DNA of 64,000 bases from the NCBI RefSeq assembly GCF_001429545.1, contig NZ_LMSP01000034.1, forward strand, positions 342,690-406,689, given 5' to 3'. Below are positions 1 through 8,391 of this stretch, piece by piece. The notes beneath the pieces were generated by a model, which was not told where the DNA came from, searched no databases, and worked only from the letters and a program-made list of their open reading frames with translations. The DNA is from Paenibacillus sp. Soil787 (GTDB taxonomy: Bacteria > Bacillota > Bacilli > Paenibacillales > NBRC-103111). Both the position numbers and the translations under genes were made by a program. The stretch's first letter is position 1, and every line of letters starts with the position of its first letter.

Positions 1-735
1 TCTTTTCATGCGATTCCTGGTTTTGGTGTCGAGGCGGTTATCAGCGGCGCAACCGTGATTATCGGAACTCGGCGGCTAATGGCAAATAAGGGTGTTGATA
101 TTTCGCATTCTGAAACGGATGTAAGAAAACTTGAACTTCAAGGGAAGACAGCAATGTTTGTTTCAATCGAGGGTGAATTTGCTGGAATTATTGCCGTTGC
201 CGATACGGTGAAAGAGCATTCCAAAGAAGCTATTCAACAACTGAAGCAATTAGGGTTAGAAGTCATTATGCTTACGGGAGATAACAAACGAACAGCAGAA
301 GCCATCGGAAAAGAAGTAGGCGTGTCACGTATCATTGCAGAAGTTTTGCCTGAATGGAAAGCGCAAGAAATTAAGAAGTTGCAAGAGGCTGGGTATGTAG
401 TTGCAATGGTCGGTGATGGTATTAACGATGCGCCAGCTCTTGCTACTGCGGATATTGGTATGGCTATGGGTACGGGCTCCGATATTGCGATTGAAACAGG
501 CGATATCACTTTAATGAGAGGTGATTTAAGGGCAATTGTAACAGCTATTACATTGTCCAAAGTCACAATGAGAAATATTAAGCAGAATTTGTTTTGGGCA
601 TTTATTTATAATGGAATCGGAATACCTATTGCCGCTGCAGGACTATTGACCCCTTGGATTGCTGGCGCTGCTATGGCATTTAGTTCCTTATCCGTAGTGA
701 GTAATGCGCTCAGACTTAAACGATTCAAAATTTGA
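1..735 (+). CDS. copA: Copper-exporting P1B-type ATPase CopA, C-terminal part (5' end outside window)
   Basis: Only the last 244 codons are present; the frame is already open at base 1, so metal-binding domains, early membrane helices and the DKTG phosphorylation site lie upstream of the window. Visible are the end of the nucleotide-binding domain, the TGD motif (MLTGDN), the hinge motif GDGINDAPAL, and the last two membrane helices, whose YN and MAFSS residues match the Cu(I)-site pattern of CopA in transmembrane helices 7 and 8. The protein would pump Cu(I) out of the cytoplasm using ATP. It heads a rightward block of copper-linked genes and is followed after 12 bases by a small membrane protein. 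The family call is firm; specificity for copper rather than silver is inferred. Confidence 0.93.
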   Translation, partial: SFHAIPGFGVEAVISGATVIIGTRRLMANKGVDISHSETDVRKLELQGKTAMFVSIEGEFAGIIAVADTVKEHSKEAIQQLKQLGLEVIMLTGDNKRTAEAIGKEVGVSRIIAEVLPEWKAQEIKKLQEAGYVVAMVGDGINDAPALATADIGMAMGTGSDIAIETGDITLMRGDLRAIVTAITLSKVTMRNIKQNLFWAFIYNGIGIPIAAAGLLTPWIAGAAMAFSSLSVVSNALRLKRFKI

Positions 736-747
736 GGAGGGTACAAA

Positions 748-954
748 ATGCAAACATTCCTTAACATTCTACCTTTACTCGCTTGTCCTTTAATGATGTT
801 GCTTTGTATGGGAGGATTATTCAGAGGTAAAAAGGATTGTCATCCAAAGGGAGATCAAAACAATTTATCTGCGAAGGTTGATTTACTTGTAAAACAAAAC
901 CAGGAGTTACAAAGAGAGTTAATCGAACTGAAAAATCACAAGAATGCTGGTTAG
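748..954 (+). CDS. Small single-helix membrane protein, DUF2933-like
   Basis: A 68-residue protein with one hydrophobic helix (about residues 4-25, containing LACPLMMLLCMGG) followed by a charged tail likely to form a coiled coil. The CPLMM segment resembles small DUF2933-type membrane proteins often found beside copper ATPases. The ribosome-binding site GAGGAGGG lies a few bases before the ATG, and the gene begins 12 bases after copA, so they are probably cotranscribed. An intrinsic terminator follows. Its role is unknown; the cysteines and methionines near the membrane could bind copper, but that is inference. Confidence 0.75.
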   Translation: MQTFLNILPLLACPLMMLLCMGGLFRGKKDCHPKGDQNNLSAKVDLLVKQNQELQRELIELKNHKNAG

Positions 955-982
955 AAAATTGATAAATGACATTTAGAAATGT

Positions 983-1010
983 CACCCTTAACTTTAAGGG
1001 TGGTTTTTCT
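983..1010 (+). terminator. Intrinsic terminator after copA and the small membrane gene
   Basis: A perfect 8-bp stem CACCCTTA/TAAGGGTG with a 4-base loop is followed by TTTTTCTTT. It separates the copA unit from the CopC/CopD gene. Confidence 0.85.
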
Positions 1011-1037
1011 TTGAATAAATAGCTAGGGGATGTTCTT

Positions 1038-2912
1038 ATGTTTAAGAAATGGCTTTTTGCATTTGTATTAGTTCTTTGTTTTCTGACATCAACCACTACT
1101 GCGTTTGCTCATACGGCAATTACTAAAAGATTTCCACAAGCAGATGCATCTTTGGAAACCCCTCCTAAAACGGTAGATGTTTACTTCTTAGACCAAGTAG
1201 ATGTTCATTCCAATTCGATAATTGTTCGTAACGAACAGAAAATAGAAGTACAAGAAGGTAAAGCAAAAATAGATCCGAATGACATTACTCATGTCTCAGT
1301 GAATTTAAAACAGAATTTGTCTCCAGGAAAATACGATATAACTATCGATGTGGTTGCTCTTGATGGTCATCCTGTTCGGGAGGAGTATCAATTTGAAATT
1401 AAAAAATCTCCTGAAGAAGAAATGTTTGAGAGATTAAAGCTGGATCGGACCGTTCCTGAAGATGGAAGTATCCTTCCTACCTCTCCTAAAAAAATAGAAC
1501 TTTGGTATACCGAGCCAGCAAAATTGTCTGTGTTTGCGTTATTAGATGACAAACAACAAATGCTTTCAATAAAAAATCCAATCGTTGATCCAAATGACCC
1601 CAAACATTATTTTTTGGACTTGGATACTGAATTATCAGAAGGAACCTATGCTATCCATTCTCTTGTTCAAATCGGGGATAAACAAAAGTATGAAATCAAA
1701 TACTTTGCGGTTAAGAAATTTTCTTCGTTTACGGGTACTGCTGCTACAACGAATGACTCACTTTTTAATCATATTGGTTTTCTCCAAATTTCCCGTTGGC
1801 TTGCTTTTATCAGTCTTCTTACTTTATTCGGAATCACTATATTTCAACAATTTGTAGATAAGGGAAAAGGGAATCAACAACCACGGAAACAATATTCCAA
1901 GTATTTCTTCGGAATAAGTATCCTTACCTTATTATTAGAGTTAGTATTGAACAAATTTAGATATTCAGAAATTATTTTAAAAGATTACGTCGTTTTCAAT
2001 TTCTTCTGGATACCCGTCTTGCAAACTCTATTTGTTGGGATAAGTTGGATATTTAAGGGCAAGTTAAGAATTATATTTCTTTTCCCTTCCGTTTTGTGTT
2101 TCGCACTTACTGGTCATTCAATTGTGCCTGGTTACGGTGGTGGCTGGGGTGTTGTAATTACGCTCATCCATCTTCTGGGTGTTGCATATTGGATTGGAGG
2201 CTTGTTGGCTTTCTTAATATGGACACCGCAAGAGAACTCGACGATCTGGTTAAGGGAAACAGGAACAAGATTTTCCAAAGGTGCCGTCGTAAGTGTTATT
2301 CTTATTGGAGTTTCAGGTATCTGGATGGTTATTAAATATGTACCCTCATTTAGCTTCGATAGTTTGATCTCAAGTTACTGGGGGCAAATGTTGTTTGTTA
2401 AAACCTTCTTATATGTTTGCCTTGTATTCATAGGCTACTGGCAAAGAAAATTCTTATTTAAAATGGCTCAATCTATCGCAACCCAGTTCTTGAAATTCGT
2501 TAAAGTGGAACTTGTACTATTGGCAATTATCTTGTTCGCCACTGGAGTCCTCGTTGATTTGTCACCAAAAGAAGCTGAGCGAGGTATTTACCCAAAAAAT
2601 CAGGTTCAACAAGGTATTGAAGTTAAAATGGATATCACGCCATTAAAAGCAGGTGCTAACGATGTTGTACTTCAATTTAACAATGCAACCGAATTTCAAA
2701 AAGTTAGTGTGAAATATTTTGCTTCTACGGATTATGTTAATGAAAATACAGCTTTCTCGCTCGGAAACGGGCTTTATAAGATTACGGGCAACGTCTTTCA
2801 CGGAGCTGGAACTACGAATGTGGTTGTAGAAGCGTTAAAAGCAAATGGCGAGAAATTAGAGTTCCCGTTTAAAATTCAAGTTCCAGGTGTAATGCCAACG
2901 AATAATTCCTGA
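1038..2912 (+). CDS. CopC-CopD fusion copper resistance membrane protein, copy 1
   Basis: A 624-residue protein of the YcnJ/CopCD type. A signal peptide (about residues 1-25) ends just before AHTAITKRFPQAD, the start of a CopC domain whose first mature residues, including the N-terminal histidine, are typical copper ligands. A second CopC-like repeat begins near residue 133 (DRTVPEDGS). About eight membrane helices follow (roughly 246-505), including the CopD signature HLLGVAYWIGG, then an extracellular beta-type tail of about 110 residues. It would bind copper outside and may move it across the membrane. A close paralogue of the same length lies at 8392-10263. Direction of copper transport (uptake or resistance) cannot be told from sequence. 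Confidence 0.9.
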   Translation: MFKKWLFAFVLVLCFLTSTTTAFAHTAITKRFPQADASLETPPKTVDVYFLDQVDVHSNSIIVRNEQKIEVQEGKAKIDPNDITHVSVNLKQNLSPGKYDITIDVVALDGHPVREEYQFEIKKSPEEEMFERLKLDRTVPEDGSILPTSPKKIELWYTEPAKLSVFALLDDKQQMLSIKNPIVDPNDPKHYFLDLDTELSEGTYAIHSLVQIGDKQKYEIKYFAVKKFSSFTGTAATTNDSLFNHIGFLQISRWLAFISLLTLFGITIFQQFVDKGKGNQQPRKQYSKYFFGISILTLLLELVLNKFRYSEIILKDYVVFNFFWIPVLQTLFVGISWIFKGKLRIIFLFPSVLCFALTGHSIVPGYGGGWGVVITLIHLLGVAYWIGGLLAFLIWTPQENSTIWLRETGTRFSKGAVVSVILIGVSGIWMVIKYVPSFSFDSLISSYWGQMLFVKTFLYVCLVFIGYWQRKFLFKMAQSIATQFLKFVKVELVLLAIILFATGVLVDLSPKEAERGIYPKNQVQQGIEVKMDITPLKAGANDVVLQFNNATEFQKVSVKYFASTDYVNENTAFSLGNGLYKITGNVFHGAGTTNVVVEALKANGEKLEFPFKIQVPGVMPTNNS

Positions 2913-2986
2913 TAACTTCACAGATTCAACAAAAATTGATGATAAAATGTTCACTAGATGCTTCTTTGGATAGGGAAGGTGCGTAA

Positions 2987-3766
2987 TTGAGAGTTGTATT
3001 ATTTTATATTGGAGCTTTCCCTGTTAGATCGTATGGTCTCATGATGGCAATTGCTATTTTACTTGGATTGGGAGTCGCATATTATCTGGCGAACGGTACG
3101 AAGTATAAAGAGCATCTTGGAAACTTAATTTTTTATGCTGTAATTGGTGCCCTCTTCGGTGCTCGATTTTGGCAAGTTTTCTTTTTTGATTGGGCTTACT
3201 ACGCTCAACATTTAAGTAAAATCATTGCCGTTTGGGAAGGTGGGCTTTCGATCCAAGGTGGCTTAGTTGGTGGGTTTGTAGGTGGAGCCATATACTCAAA
3301 GTTAAAGAAACTTGATTTTTGGGAAATAGCTGATATCGTAGCCCCTGCGATTGTATTTGGACAAGGCGTAGGAAGAATAGCTTGTTTGCTGAATGGGGAT
3401 GCTTTCGGTTCGCCTACGGGGTCAAATTTTGGTCTTGTGTACCCTCCAGGCACGATTGCTTATGACACCTATGGTTCTCAACCCTTGTTTCCAGCAGAGG
3501 TTTGGGAAGGGCAATGGGATTTCGTTGTATTCGGGTTGCTATTAATTTCTAAAAACCGAAAGTGGTTTAGGGGATTTACTTTCTTAGCCTATAATATTCT
3601 GTACTCATTAGGAAGATTTATGCTTGAATTTCTTCGGGGTGATTCACCACGGTATTTATTTCATTGGACGGCAGCGCAATGGACCAGTATGACCATCATT
3701 GGTGTATCTATACTGCTTATCGGTTACTTCTACGTAAAGTCTAAAACACAGTTGAAAATTGAATAA
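2987..3766 (+). CDS. lgt: Prolipoprotein diacylglyceryl transferase (accessory copy)
   Basis: A 259-residue polytopic membrane enzyme that transfers diacylglycerol from phosphatidylglycerol to the lipobox cysteine of prelipoproteins. The Lgt signature is clear near residues 128-145 (VGRIACLLNGDAFGSPT), and the conserved GGLSIQGG segment is present near 80-88. Translation probably starts at TTG 2987, which has AGGGAAGG just upstream. It sits between the CopC/CopD gene and a two-component system, with a lipoprotein gene further down. Extra Lgt copies are a recurring feature of copper-resistance loci in Firmicutes, so this is likely not the housekeeping copy. The enzyme call is firm; a dedicated role in maturing the nearby lipoprotein is inference. 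Confidence 0.92.
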   Translation: MRVVLFYIGAFPVRSYGLMMAIAILLGLGVAYYLANGTKYKEHLGNLIFYAVIGALFGARFWQVFFFDWAYYAQHLSKIIAVWEGGLSIQGGLVGGFVGGAIYSKLKKLDFWEIADIVAPAIVFGQGVGRIACLLNGDAFGSPTGSNFGLVYPPGTIAYDTYGSQPLFPAEVWEGQWDFVVFGLLLISKNRKWFRGFTFLAYNILYSLGRFMLEFLRGDSPRYLFHWTAAQWTSMTIIGVSILLIGYFYVKSKTQLKIE

Positions 3767-3780
3767 CAGTTGGAGGATAT

Positions 3781-4482
3781 ATGGCTCACGTTCTAGTGGT
3801 TGATGATGAAAAGAATATGCGTAACCTCCTTCGCATTTATCTTTCCAATGAGGGATTTGAGGTGACGGAGGCAGAGAATGGTTATGAAGCACTCGAACTT
3901 CAGAAACTAAACACTTTTGACCTTATTATTTTAGACATAATGATGCCAGGCATCGATGGTCTAGATGTGTGTCGACACATCCGTGAATCAAAACAAACCC
4001 CGATACTGATGCTTACAGCTCGTTCGGAAACAAAGGATAAAGTACAAGGATTAAAATTGGGTGCAGATGATTATTTAGTAAAACCGTTTGAACCCGAAGA
4101 ACTCGCTGCACGTGTAAGTGCGCTATTAAGAAGAGCCAACTTAACGGTTCCATCTACAGAGCTAAATAATGTGATCCGTTTATTTGAAATGGTTATTCAT
4201 CCCGAACGGCGTGAAGTTTTTGTCGGTGAGCAGCTATTGGATTTGACTCCCAAAGAATTTGACTTATTGTTTTATGTAGCCAGTCATCCAAAGACGGTAT
4301 TAACCAGAGAAATCTTATTGGACCAAATTTGGGCTCAAGATTATCTGGGGGATATTCGCACCGTAGATACTCACGTCAAAACTATTCGAGAAAAGTTCCG
4401 AAAAGCTGACTTTACCCATAATCCCATCCAAACAGTTTGGGGTGTTGGCTATAAATTTCAAGGAATTGATGAGAAAAAATGA
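3781..4482 (+). CDS. OmpR/PhoB-family response regulator
   Basis: A 233-residue two-domain regulator. The receiver domain (1-120) has the acidic pair D8-D9, the phosphoacceptor D52 (LDIMMPG), T79 and K101 (VKPFEPEE). The C-terminal winged-helix DNA-binding domain (about 130-230) has the usual LTPKEFDLL start and VDTHVKTIREK recognition region. GGAGG lies 6 bases before the ATG. The stop overlaps the start of the histidine kinase gene by 4 bases (ATGA), indicating coupled translation. From its position it probably controls the surrounding copper genes; the signal is inferred, not shown. Confidence 0.93.
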   Translation: MAHVLVVDDEKNMRNLLRIYLSNEGFEVTEAENGYEALELQKLNTFDLIILDIMMPGIDGLDVCRHIRESKQTPILMLTARSETKDKVQGLKLGADDYLVKPFEPEELAARVSALLRRANLTVPSTELNNVIRLFEMVIHPERREVFVGEQLLDLTPKEFDLLFYVASHPKTVLTREILLDQIWAQDYLGDIRTVDTHVKTIREKFRKADFTHNPIQTVWGVGYKFQGIDEKK

Positions 4483-5900
4483 AATGGAACCGAGTGGTCG
4501 TTAAATTAGGCAGCACCATAACCATACTTTTCCTTGTTGTACTTCTTCCAATGGGTTTTGTAATCAATCAGATTTTAACTGGCTTTTATCAAAAGAACAC
4601 GCAAGAAAACATTAAGCTATTATCCACACGCTACGCCAAAGCATTATCAGACGGTGTTTCAACAGTTGAAGGAATCACGACCATTGCAGATTTTTCTGAT
4701 GTAAAGTTTTTTATTATCGATAACAAGGGGAAGATTATTGCCAACTCTGGACTTCTTGTTTCTGCACAGGACGCATCTTTCCCCTATAAAGACATTGCAC
4801 CTCTCTTTGAGGGGAAATCGTTATCGATGAATTATGAGGAACCAACGACAAACAACCGCTATATGGTCTATGGGAACCCTATTACTCGTGAGAATTCAGT
4901 AATTGGTGGAATATTTGTTCTTTCATCCATTGAGGGAATGCATCAGTCTATGCAAAATGTACAACGTTTATTGATTCTTTCAGGATTTGGGGCATTCTTT
5001 TTGGCACTTGGTTTTACTTTTGTGTTATCTAAGAAGTTATCCATCCCGCTCGTTCAAATGGAGCAAGCAACACGGAGAATTGCTAAAGGGGATTTGGAAA
5101 CACGCGTTCGAATTAAATCCAATGACGAAATCGGTTCGTTAGCACAAGCAGTAAATGAACTAGCTGTTGATTTAAAAACATATCGTGATTCAAGAAATGA
5201 ATTTTTTGCAAATATTTCTCACGAACTCCGAACTCCCATTACCTATGTAGATGGATATGCTAAGGTTTTGAAGAACAAGCTTTATCAAAACGATGTAGAG
5301 CAAGAATATTACTTAGATTTAATTGCTGGTGAGTCCAAAAGGCTTACATTGTTGATTGAAGATTTGTTCGAGCTTTCCAAAATGGAGGAAGGAAAAGTAT
5401 CACTTGTTTTAGAGTGGATTGATCTGACTGAAGTTTTGGAGAATGTCATTCAGAAATGTAGGTTAAAAGCAAACGAAAAAGGACTCCAATTGCAACATCA
5501 TTTTGATGAAAATTTACCTCTCGTTTTTGGGGATGGGTTACGCATGGAGCAAGTTTTTACGAACTTGTTGGAGAATGCCATTCGTTACACGAATAAGGGG
5601 CATATTGAGATTGTAGTGTTTAAGGAAGAAAATAGTGTCATTATTCGAATTGAGGATACAGGCATTGGAATCTCCGAAGAAGAACTACCTTATATCTTTA
5701 ATCGTTTTTATCGAGTAGAAAAATCGAGGTCGCGAGAATATGGTGGCACGGGTTTAGGGTTAGCTATTGTAAAGAAGCTTGTTGAGTTACAAGGCGGAGA
5801 AGTTCGAGTCGTCAGTGAAGTAAATAAAGGTACTCGCTTTGATGTTATATTTGGAATTCCAGCCTCTTATATCGGGGGGATTGAAAATGAAGTTACTTGA
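4479..5900 (+). CDS. Membrane sensor histidine kinase
   Basis: A 473-residue kinase partnered with the overlapping response regulator. Order: membrane helix 1 (about 10-33), an extracellular sensing domain of about 130 residues, membrane helix 2 (about 164-184), HAMP (about 185-238), the H box with phosphorylated H248 (FFANISHELRTP), then the ATP-binding domain with N box (LLENAIRY), G1 (DTGIGIS), F box (IFNRFYR) and G2 (GGTGLGLAI). The extracellular domain has no obvious Cys/His/Met cluster, so copper sensing rests only on context. The next small gene starts inside its last 14 bases. Confidence 0.93.
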   Translation: MKWNRVVVKLGSTITILFLVVLLPMGFVINQILTGFYQKNTQENIKLLSTRYAKALSDGVSTVEGITTIADFSDVKFFIIDNKGKIIANSGLLVSAQDASFPYKDIAPLFEGKSLSMNYEEPTTNNRYMVYGNPITRENSVIGGIFVLSSIEGMHQSMQNVQRLLILSGFGAFFLALGFTFVLSKKLSIPLVQMEQATRRIAKGDLETRVRIKSNDEIGSLAQAVNELAVDLKTYRDSRNEFFANISHELRTPITYVDGYAKVLKNKLYQNDVEQEYYLDLIAGESKRLTLLIEDLFELSKMEEGKVSLVLEWIDLTEVLENVIQKCRLKANEKGLQLQHHFDENLPLVFGDGLRMEQVFTNLLENAIRYTNKGHIEIVVFKEENSVIIRIEDTGIGISEEELPYIFNRFYRVEKSRSREYGGTGLGLAIVKKLVELQGGEVRVVSEVNKGTRFDVIFGIPASYIGGIENEVT

Positions 5901-6096
5901 TTGGCTCATTGCTTTAGTATTGATTCTCATGGGCGTTGGTTGTTTAACCATGTCAGCATCGTGGATGATGGAACAAGGCTCCCTCCTTCATTACTTAAAT
6001 AATTTTTTTAGCGTTTGTATGTGGATTGGAATTCCATTGATTATCACTGCAATTGTCTATCTCATTATCAAATCAAAAAAAGGAGAAAGAAAATGA
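5887..6096 (+). CDS. Small two-helix membrane protein of unknown function
   Basis: A 69-residue protein beginning MKLLDWLIALVL with two hydrophobic segments (about 4-24 and 37-58) and a basic KSKKGERK tail. I chose ATG 5887 because a GGGGGA ribosome-binding site lies 7 bases upstream; the frame is open further upstream but that would overlap the kinase gene. It overlaps the kinase stop by 14 bases and the lipoprotein start by 4 bases (ATGA), so it is part of the same operon. I do not recognise a family. Confidence 0.6.
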   Translation: MKLLDWLIALVLILMGVGCLTMSASWMMEQGSLLHYLNNFFSVCMWIGIPLIITAIVYLIIKSKKGERK

Positions 6097-7001
6097 ATAA
6101 GAAATGTAAACTGTTATTAGTTTCTTCAATGGTTGTAACTGCTCTATTTCTATCCGCATGCTCCAATTCCACGTCTAAAGTAACTATGGAACATGTTCAC
6201 GGATTGGGTTACTCCAGTGACGGAAAACAAATACTGATTCCTGCACATACAGGCTTGGTCTCCTTTTCAGACGGTAAATGGCAGAATGTCGACGCTCCGA
6301 AAAACGATTATATGGGTTTTATCGCAGTTGATAATGGCTTTTATAGTAGCGGTCATCCTGGGGCAGGTTCTGACCTTAAAAACCCCATTGGAATCGTGAA
6401 AAGCAGCGATATGGGAAAAACATTAACTAAACTCGATTTGGAAGGCATCAGCGACTTCCACGCAATGACGGTGGGTTATAAAACACACACCATATATGTA
6501 TTCAACGAACAGCCGAATCCAAAAATGAAATCGGCTGGATTGTATTATACCAAAGATGACACAAAGACCTGGAATAAAGCCGAGATGAATAGCTTTTCTG
6601 GAGAACCCTTAACTATGGCAACTCATCCATCCGACGATAAGGTTATTGCACTCGGAACCAAGGAAGGTCTTTATCTTTCTAAAGATGCAGGAATTCACTT
6701 TGAAAAGCTGTTGTCCCAGTTAGTTGTAACATCTTTAGCATTTAGCAATAATGGTGATTTGATTGTAGCTACGGCAAACTCACAGTCGATGTTGCAACTC
6801 AATTTAAGTAGCAAAGACAAGAAAGATATCAAACTACCAACTTTAGATAAGGATGATGCCTTATCGTATATTGCTCAAAGTCCAAAAGATTCTAATGAGA
6901 TAGCCATTGCTTCATTCAAGAAAGATGTATTTATAAGCAAAGATTCTGGATCAAGCTGGTCAAAAATTGCTGATAAGGGAATTGGAATAACACAGAAGTA
7001 A
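6093..7001 (+). CDS. Secreted beta-propeller lipoprotein (F510_1955-type, BNR/sortilin-like repeats)
   Basis: A 302-residue protein. The signal peptide ends in the lipobox LSAC (Cys about residue 23), so it should be lipid-anchored outside the cell. The mature part starts with EHVHGLGYSSDGKQ and shows repeated SSDMGKT/SKDAG-like blades (Asp-box pattern) of a beta-propeller. ATG 6093 is favoured because AGGAGA lies upstream and it overlaps the previous stop by 4 bases; the longer frame lacks a signal peptide at its start. A terminator follows. It resembles the family annotated as F510_1955 glycosylhydrolase, but enzymatic activity is doubtful. It is a natural substrate for the Lgt encoded at 2987-3766. 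Confidence 0.8.
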   Translation: MNKKCKLLLVSSMVVTALFLSACSNSTSKVTMEHVHGLGYSSDGKQILIPAHTGLVSFSDGKWQNVDAPKNDYMGFIAVDNGFYSSGHPGAGSDLKNPIGIVKSSDMGKTLTKLDLEGISDFHAMTVGYKTHTIYVFNEQPNPKMKSAGLYYTKDDTKTWNKAEMNSFSGEPLTMATHPSDDKVIALGTKEGLYLSKDAGIHFEKLLSQLVVTSLAFSNNGDLIVATANSQSMLQLNLSSKDKKDIKLPTLDKDDALSYIAQSPKDSNEIAIASFKKDVFISKDSGSSWSKIADKGIGITQK

Positions 7002-7012
7002 AGGTTGGATTG

Positions 7013-7046
7013 GCTTCGGCAAATGATTTTTGTCGAAGCTCTTTTA
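7013..7046 (+). terminator. Intrinsic terminator after the lipoprotein gene
   Basis: An 11-bp stem starting GCTTCGGCAAA (one G-T pair) with a 5-base loop, ended by TCTTTTA. The T tract is short, so read-through into ccdA is possible. Confidence 0.7.
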
Positions 7047-7073
7047 TGAATTTTGTTCTTGGAGTTGAATAAC

Positions 7074-7787
7074 TTGAATGTTGCCGATTTAACTGTGTGG
7101 CTGGCTTTCGGTGCTGGCTTTCTTTCTTTTGTCTCCCCCTGCTGTCTGCCGCTGTATCCTTCGTTTCTTTCTTACATAACGGGAGTATCTATTCAAGATG
7201 TTAAGCAAGGTAAGGGGTTAATAAAACGAAATGCACTCATGCATACGTTGTTTTTTATGTTAGGTTTTTCCACCATTTTTATTGCACTTGGATTATCGGC
7301 AAGTTGGTTGGGAAGATTGTTTTCTTCCAACCAACAGTTCATTAGCCAAATTGGTGGTGTACTTATTTTTCTTATGGGACTAGTGATGGTAGGCATATTT
7401 AAGCCACAACTCTTAATGAGAGAGAAGAAATTTCAGCTTCAAAATAAACCTGCTGGTTATCTGGGTTCTTTTGTCGTTGGGATTACTTACGCAGCTGGCT
7501 GGACTCCTTGTGTTGGACCCATCTTATCGGCTGTGATTACGTTAGGGGTTGCTGAACCTAATAAGGCAATCTTATATGTTTTTTCTTATACATTAGGATT
7601 TATCATTCCCTTTTTTGTTCTTGCTTTTTTCATTAGCAAAATGAAATGGCTTCAGACCTATTCGACTTTATTTATGAAAATAGGTGGGGGCATTATGATA
7701 TTGACGGGAATTTTGCTTTATACTGGACAACTTACTCAAATCACCCTAGTTTTTATTCGTCTATACGGAGGCTTTACGGGTTTTTGA
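7074..7787 (+). CDS. ccdA: Cytochrome c biogenesis protein CcdA
   Basis: A polytopic membrane protein of about 237 residues with six hydrophobic segments, which passes reducing power from the cytoplasm to extracellular thiol oxidoreductases. The family's first redox segment is FVSPCCLPLYPSFLSYITG and the second GWTPCVGPILS. TTG 7074 is chosen as the start because TTGGAG lies about 9 bases upstream and the sequence then begins NVADLTVWLAFGAG, like known CcdA proteins; TTG 7053 in the same frame is possible. The ResA-like thioredoxin follows directly. In this context it probably keeps extracellular cysteines reduced during copper stress, which is inference. Confidence 0.9.
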   Translation: MNVADLTVWLAFGAGFLSFVSPCCLPLYPSFLSYITGVSIQDVKQGKGLIKRNALMHTLFFMLGFSTIFIALGLSASWLGRLFSSNQQFISQIGGVLIFLMGLVMVGIFKPQLLMREKKFQLQNKPAGYLGSFVVGITYAAGWTPCVGPILSAVITLGVAEPNKAILYVFSYTLGFIIPFFVLAFFISKMKWLQTYSTLFMKIGGGIMILTGILLYTGQLTQITLVFIRLYGGFTGF

Positions 7788-7805
7788 TAGAAAGGAGAGT
7801 CTTAC

Positions 7806-8324
7806 TTGAACCATCGAATTCTTCAGTGGCTGATGGTCATTGTTATCTTAGGTTTAGCTGGATTTACGTGGATTTCTCATAAATCAAATTCGGGGGATTC
7901 CCTCCATCAAGGAAGTCCTGCAATTGATTTTAAACTTAAAGCACTAGATGGAATCGATTTATCACTCGCGGACTATAAAGGAAAGGGCATTATATTAAAT
8001 TTCTGGGGAACCTTTTGTAAGCCTTGCCGTGAAGAAATGCCCGCTTTAGAAAGCCAATTTCAAAAATACAAAGATAAAGGTATTGTTGTGATTGGAATTG
8101 ATGCCAGCGAACCACAGAATACGGTTTCGGCATATGTGAAAGCATTAGGAGTCCATTTCCCCATTGTCTTAGACCCTGGACTTGAAGTTGCAAATGCTTA
8201 CCAAGCAAATGAACTACCATATTCTGTTTTTATAACTCCTGATGGTCATATCTCACACATCAATATTGGGCAAATGGATGAACAAATCATTGAGAAATAC
8301 CTAAAAACTGTGCTCCCAAAATGA
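7806..8324 (+). CDS. ResA/TlpA-like membrane-anchored thiol-disulfide oxidoreductase
   Basis: A 172-residue protein with one N-terminal membrane anchor (about 7-24) and an extracellular thioredoxin fold. The active site is C71-K-P-C74 in NFWGTFCKPCREEMP, close to the CEPC site of Bacillus ResA; the cis-proline region is NELPYSVFI. TTG 7806 has AAAGGAGAG upstream. It follows ccdA by 18 bases, matching the known CcdA-ResA electron path. ResA itself reduces apocytochrome c; here the substrate may instead be cysteines of the copper proteins, which is inference. Confidence 0.88.
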   Translation: MNHRILQWLMVIVILGLAGFTWISHKSNSGDSLHQGSPAIDFKLKALDGIDLSLADYKGKGIILNFWGTFCKPCREEMPALESQFQKYKDKGIVVIGIDASEPQNTVSAYVKALGVHFPIVLDPGLEVANAYQANELPYSVFITPDGHISHINIGQMDEQIIEKYLKTVLPK

Positions 8325-8391
8325 CAAAAAAGTGCGCCGCCATATCTTCATTGGAAGAATTATTATCCATAGACATTAGAGAGGTTTATTT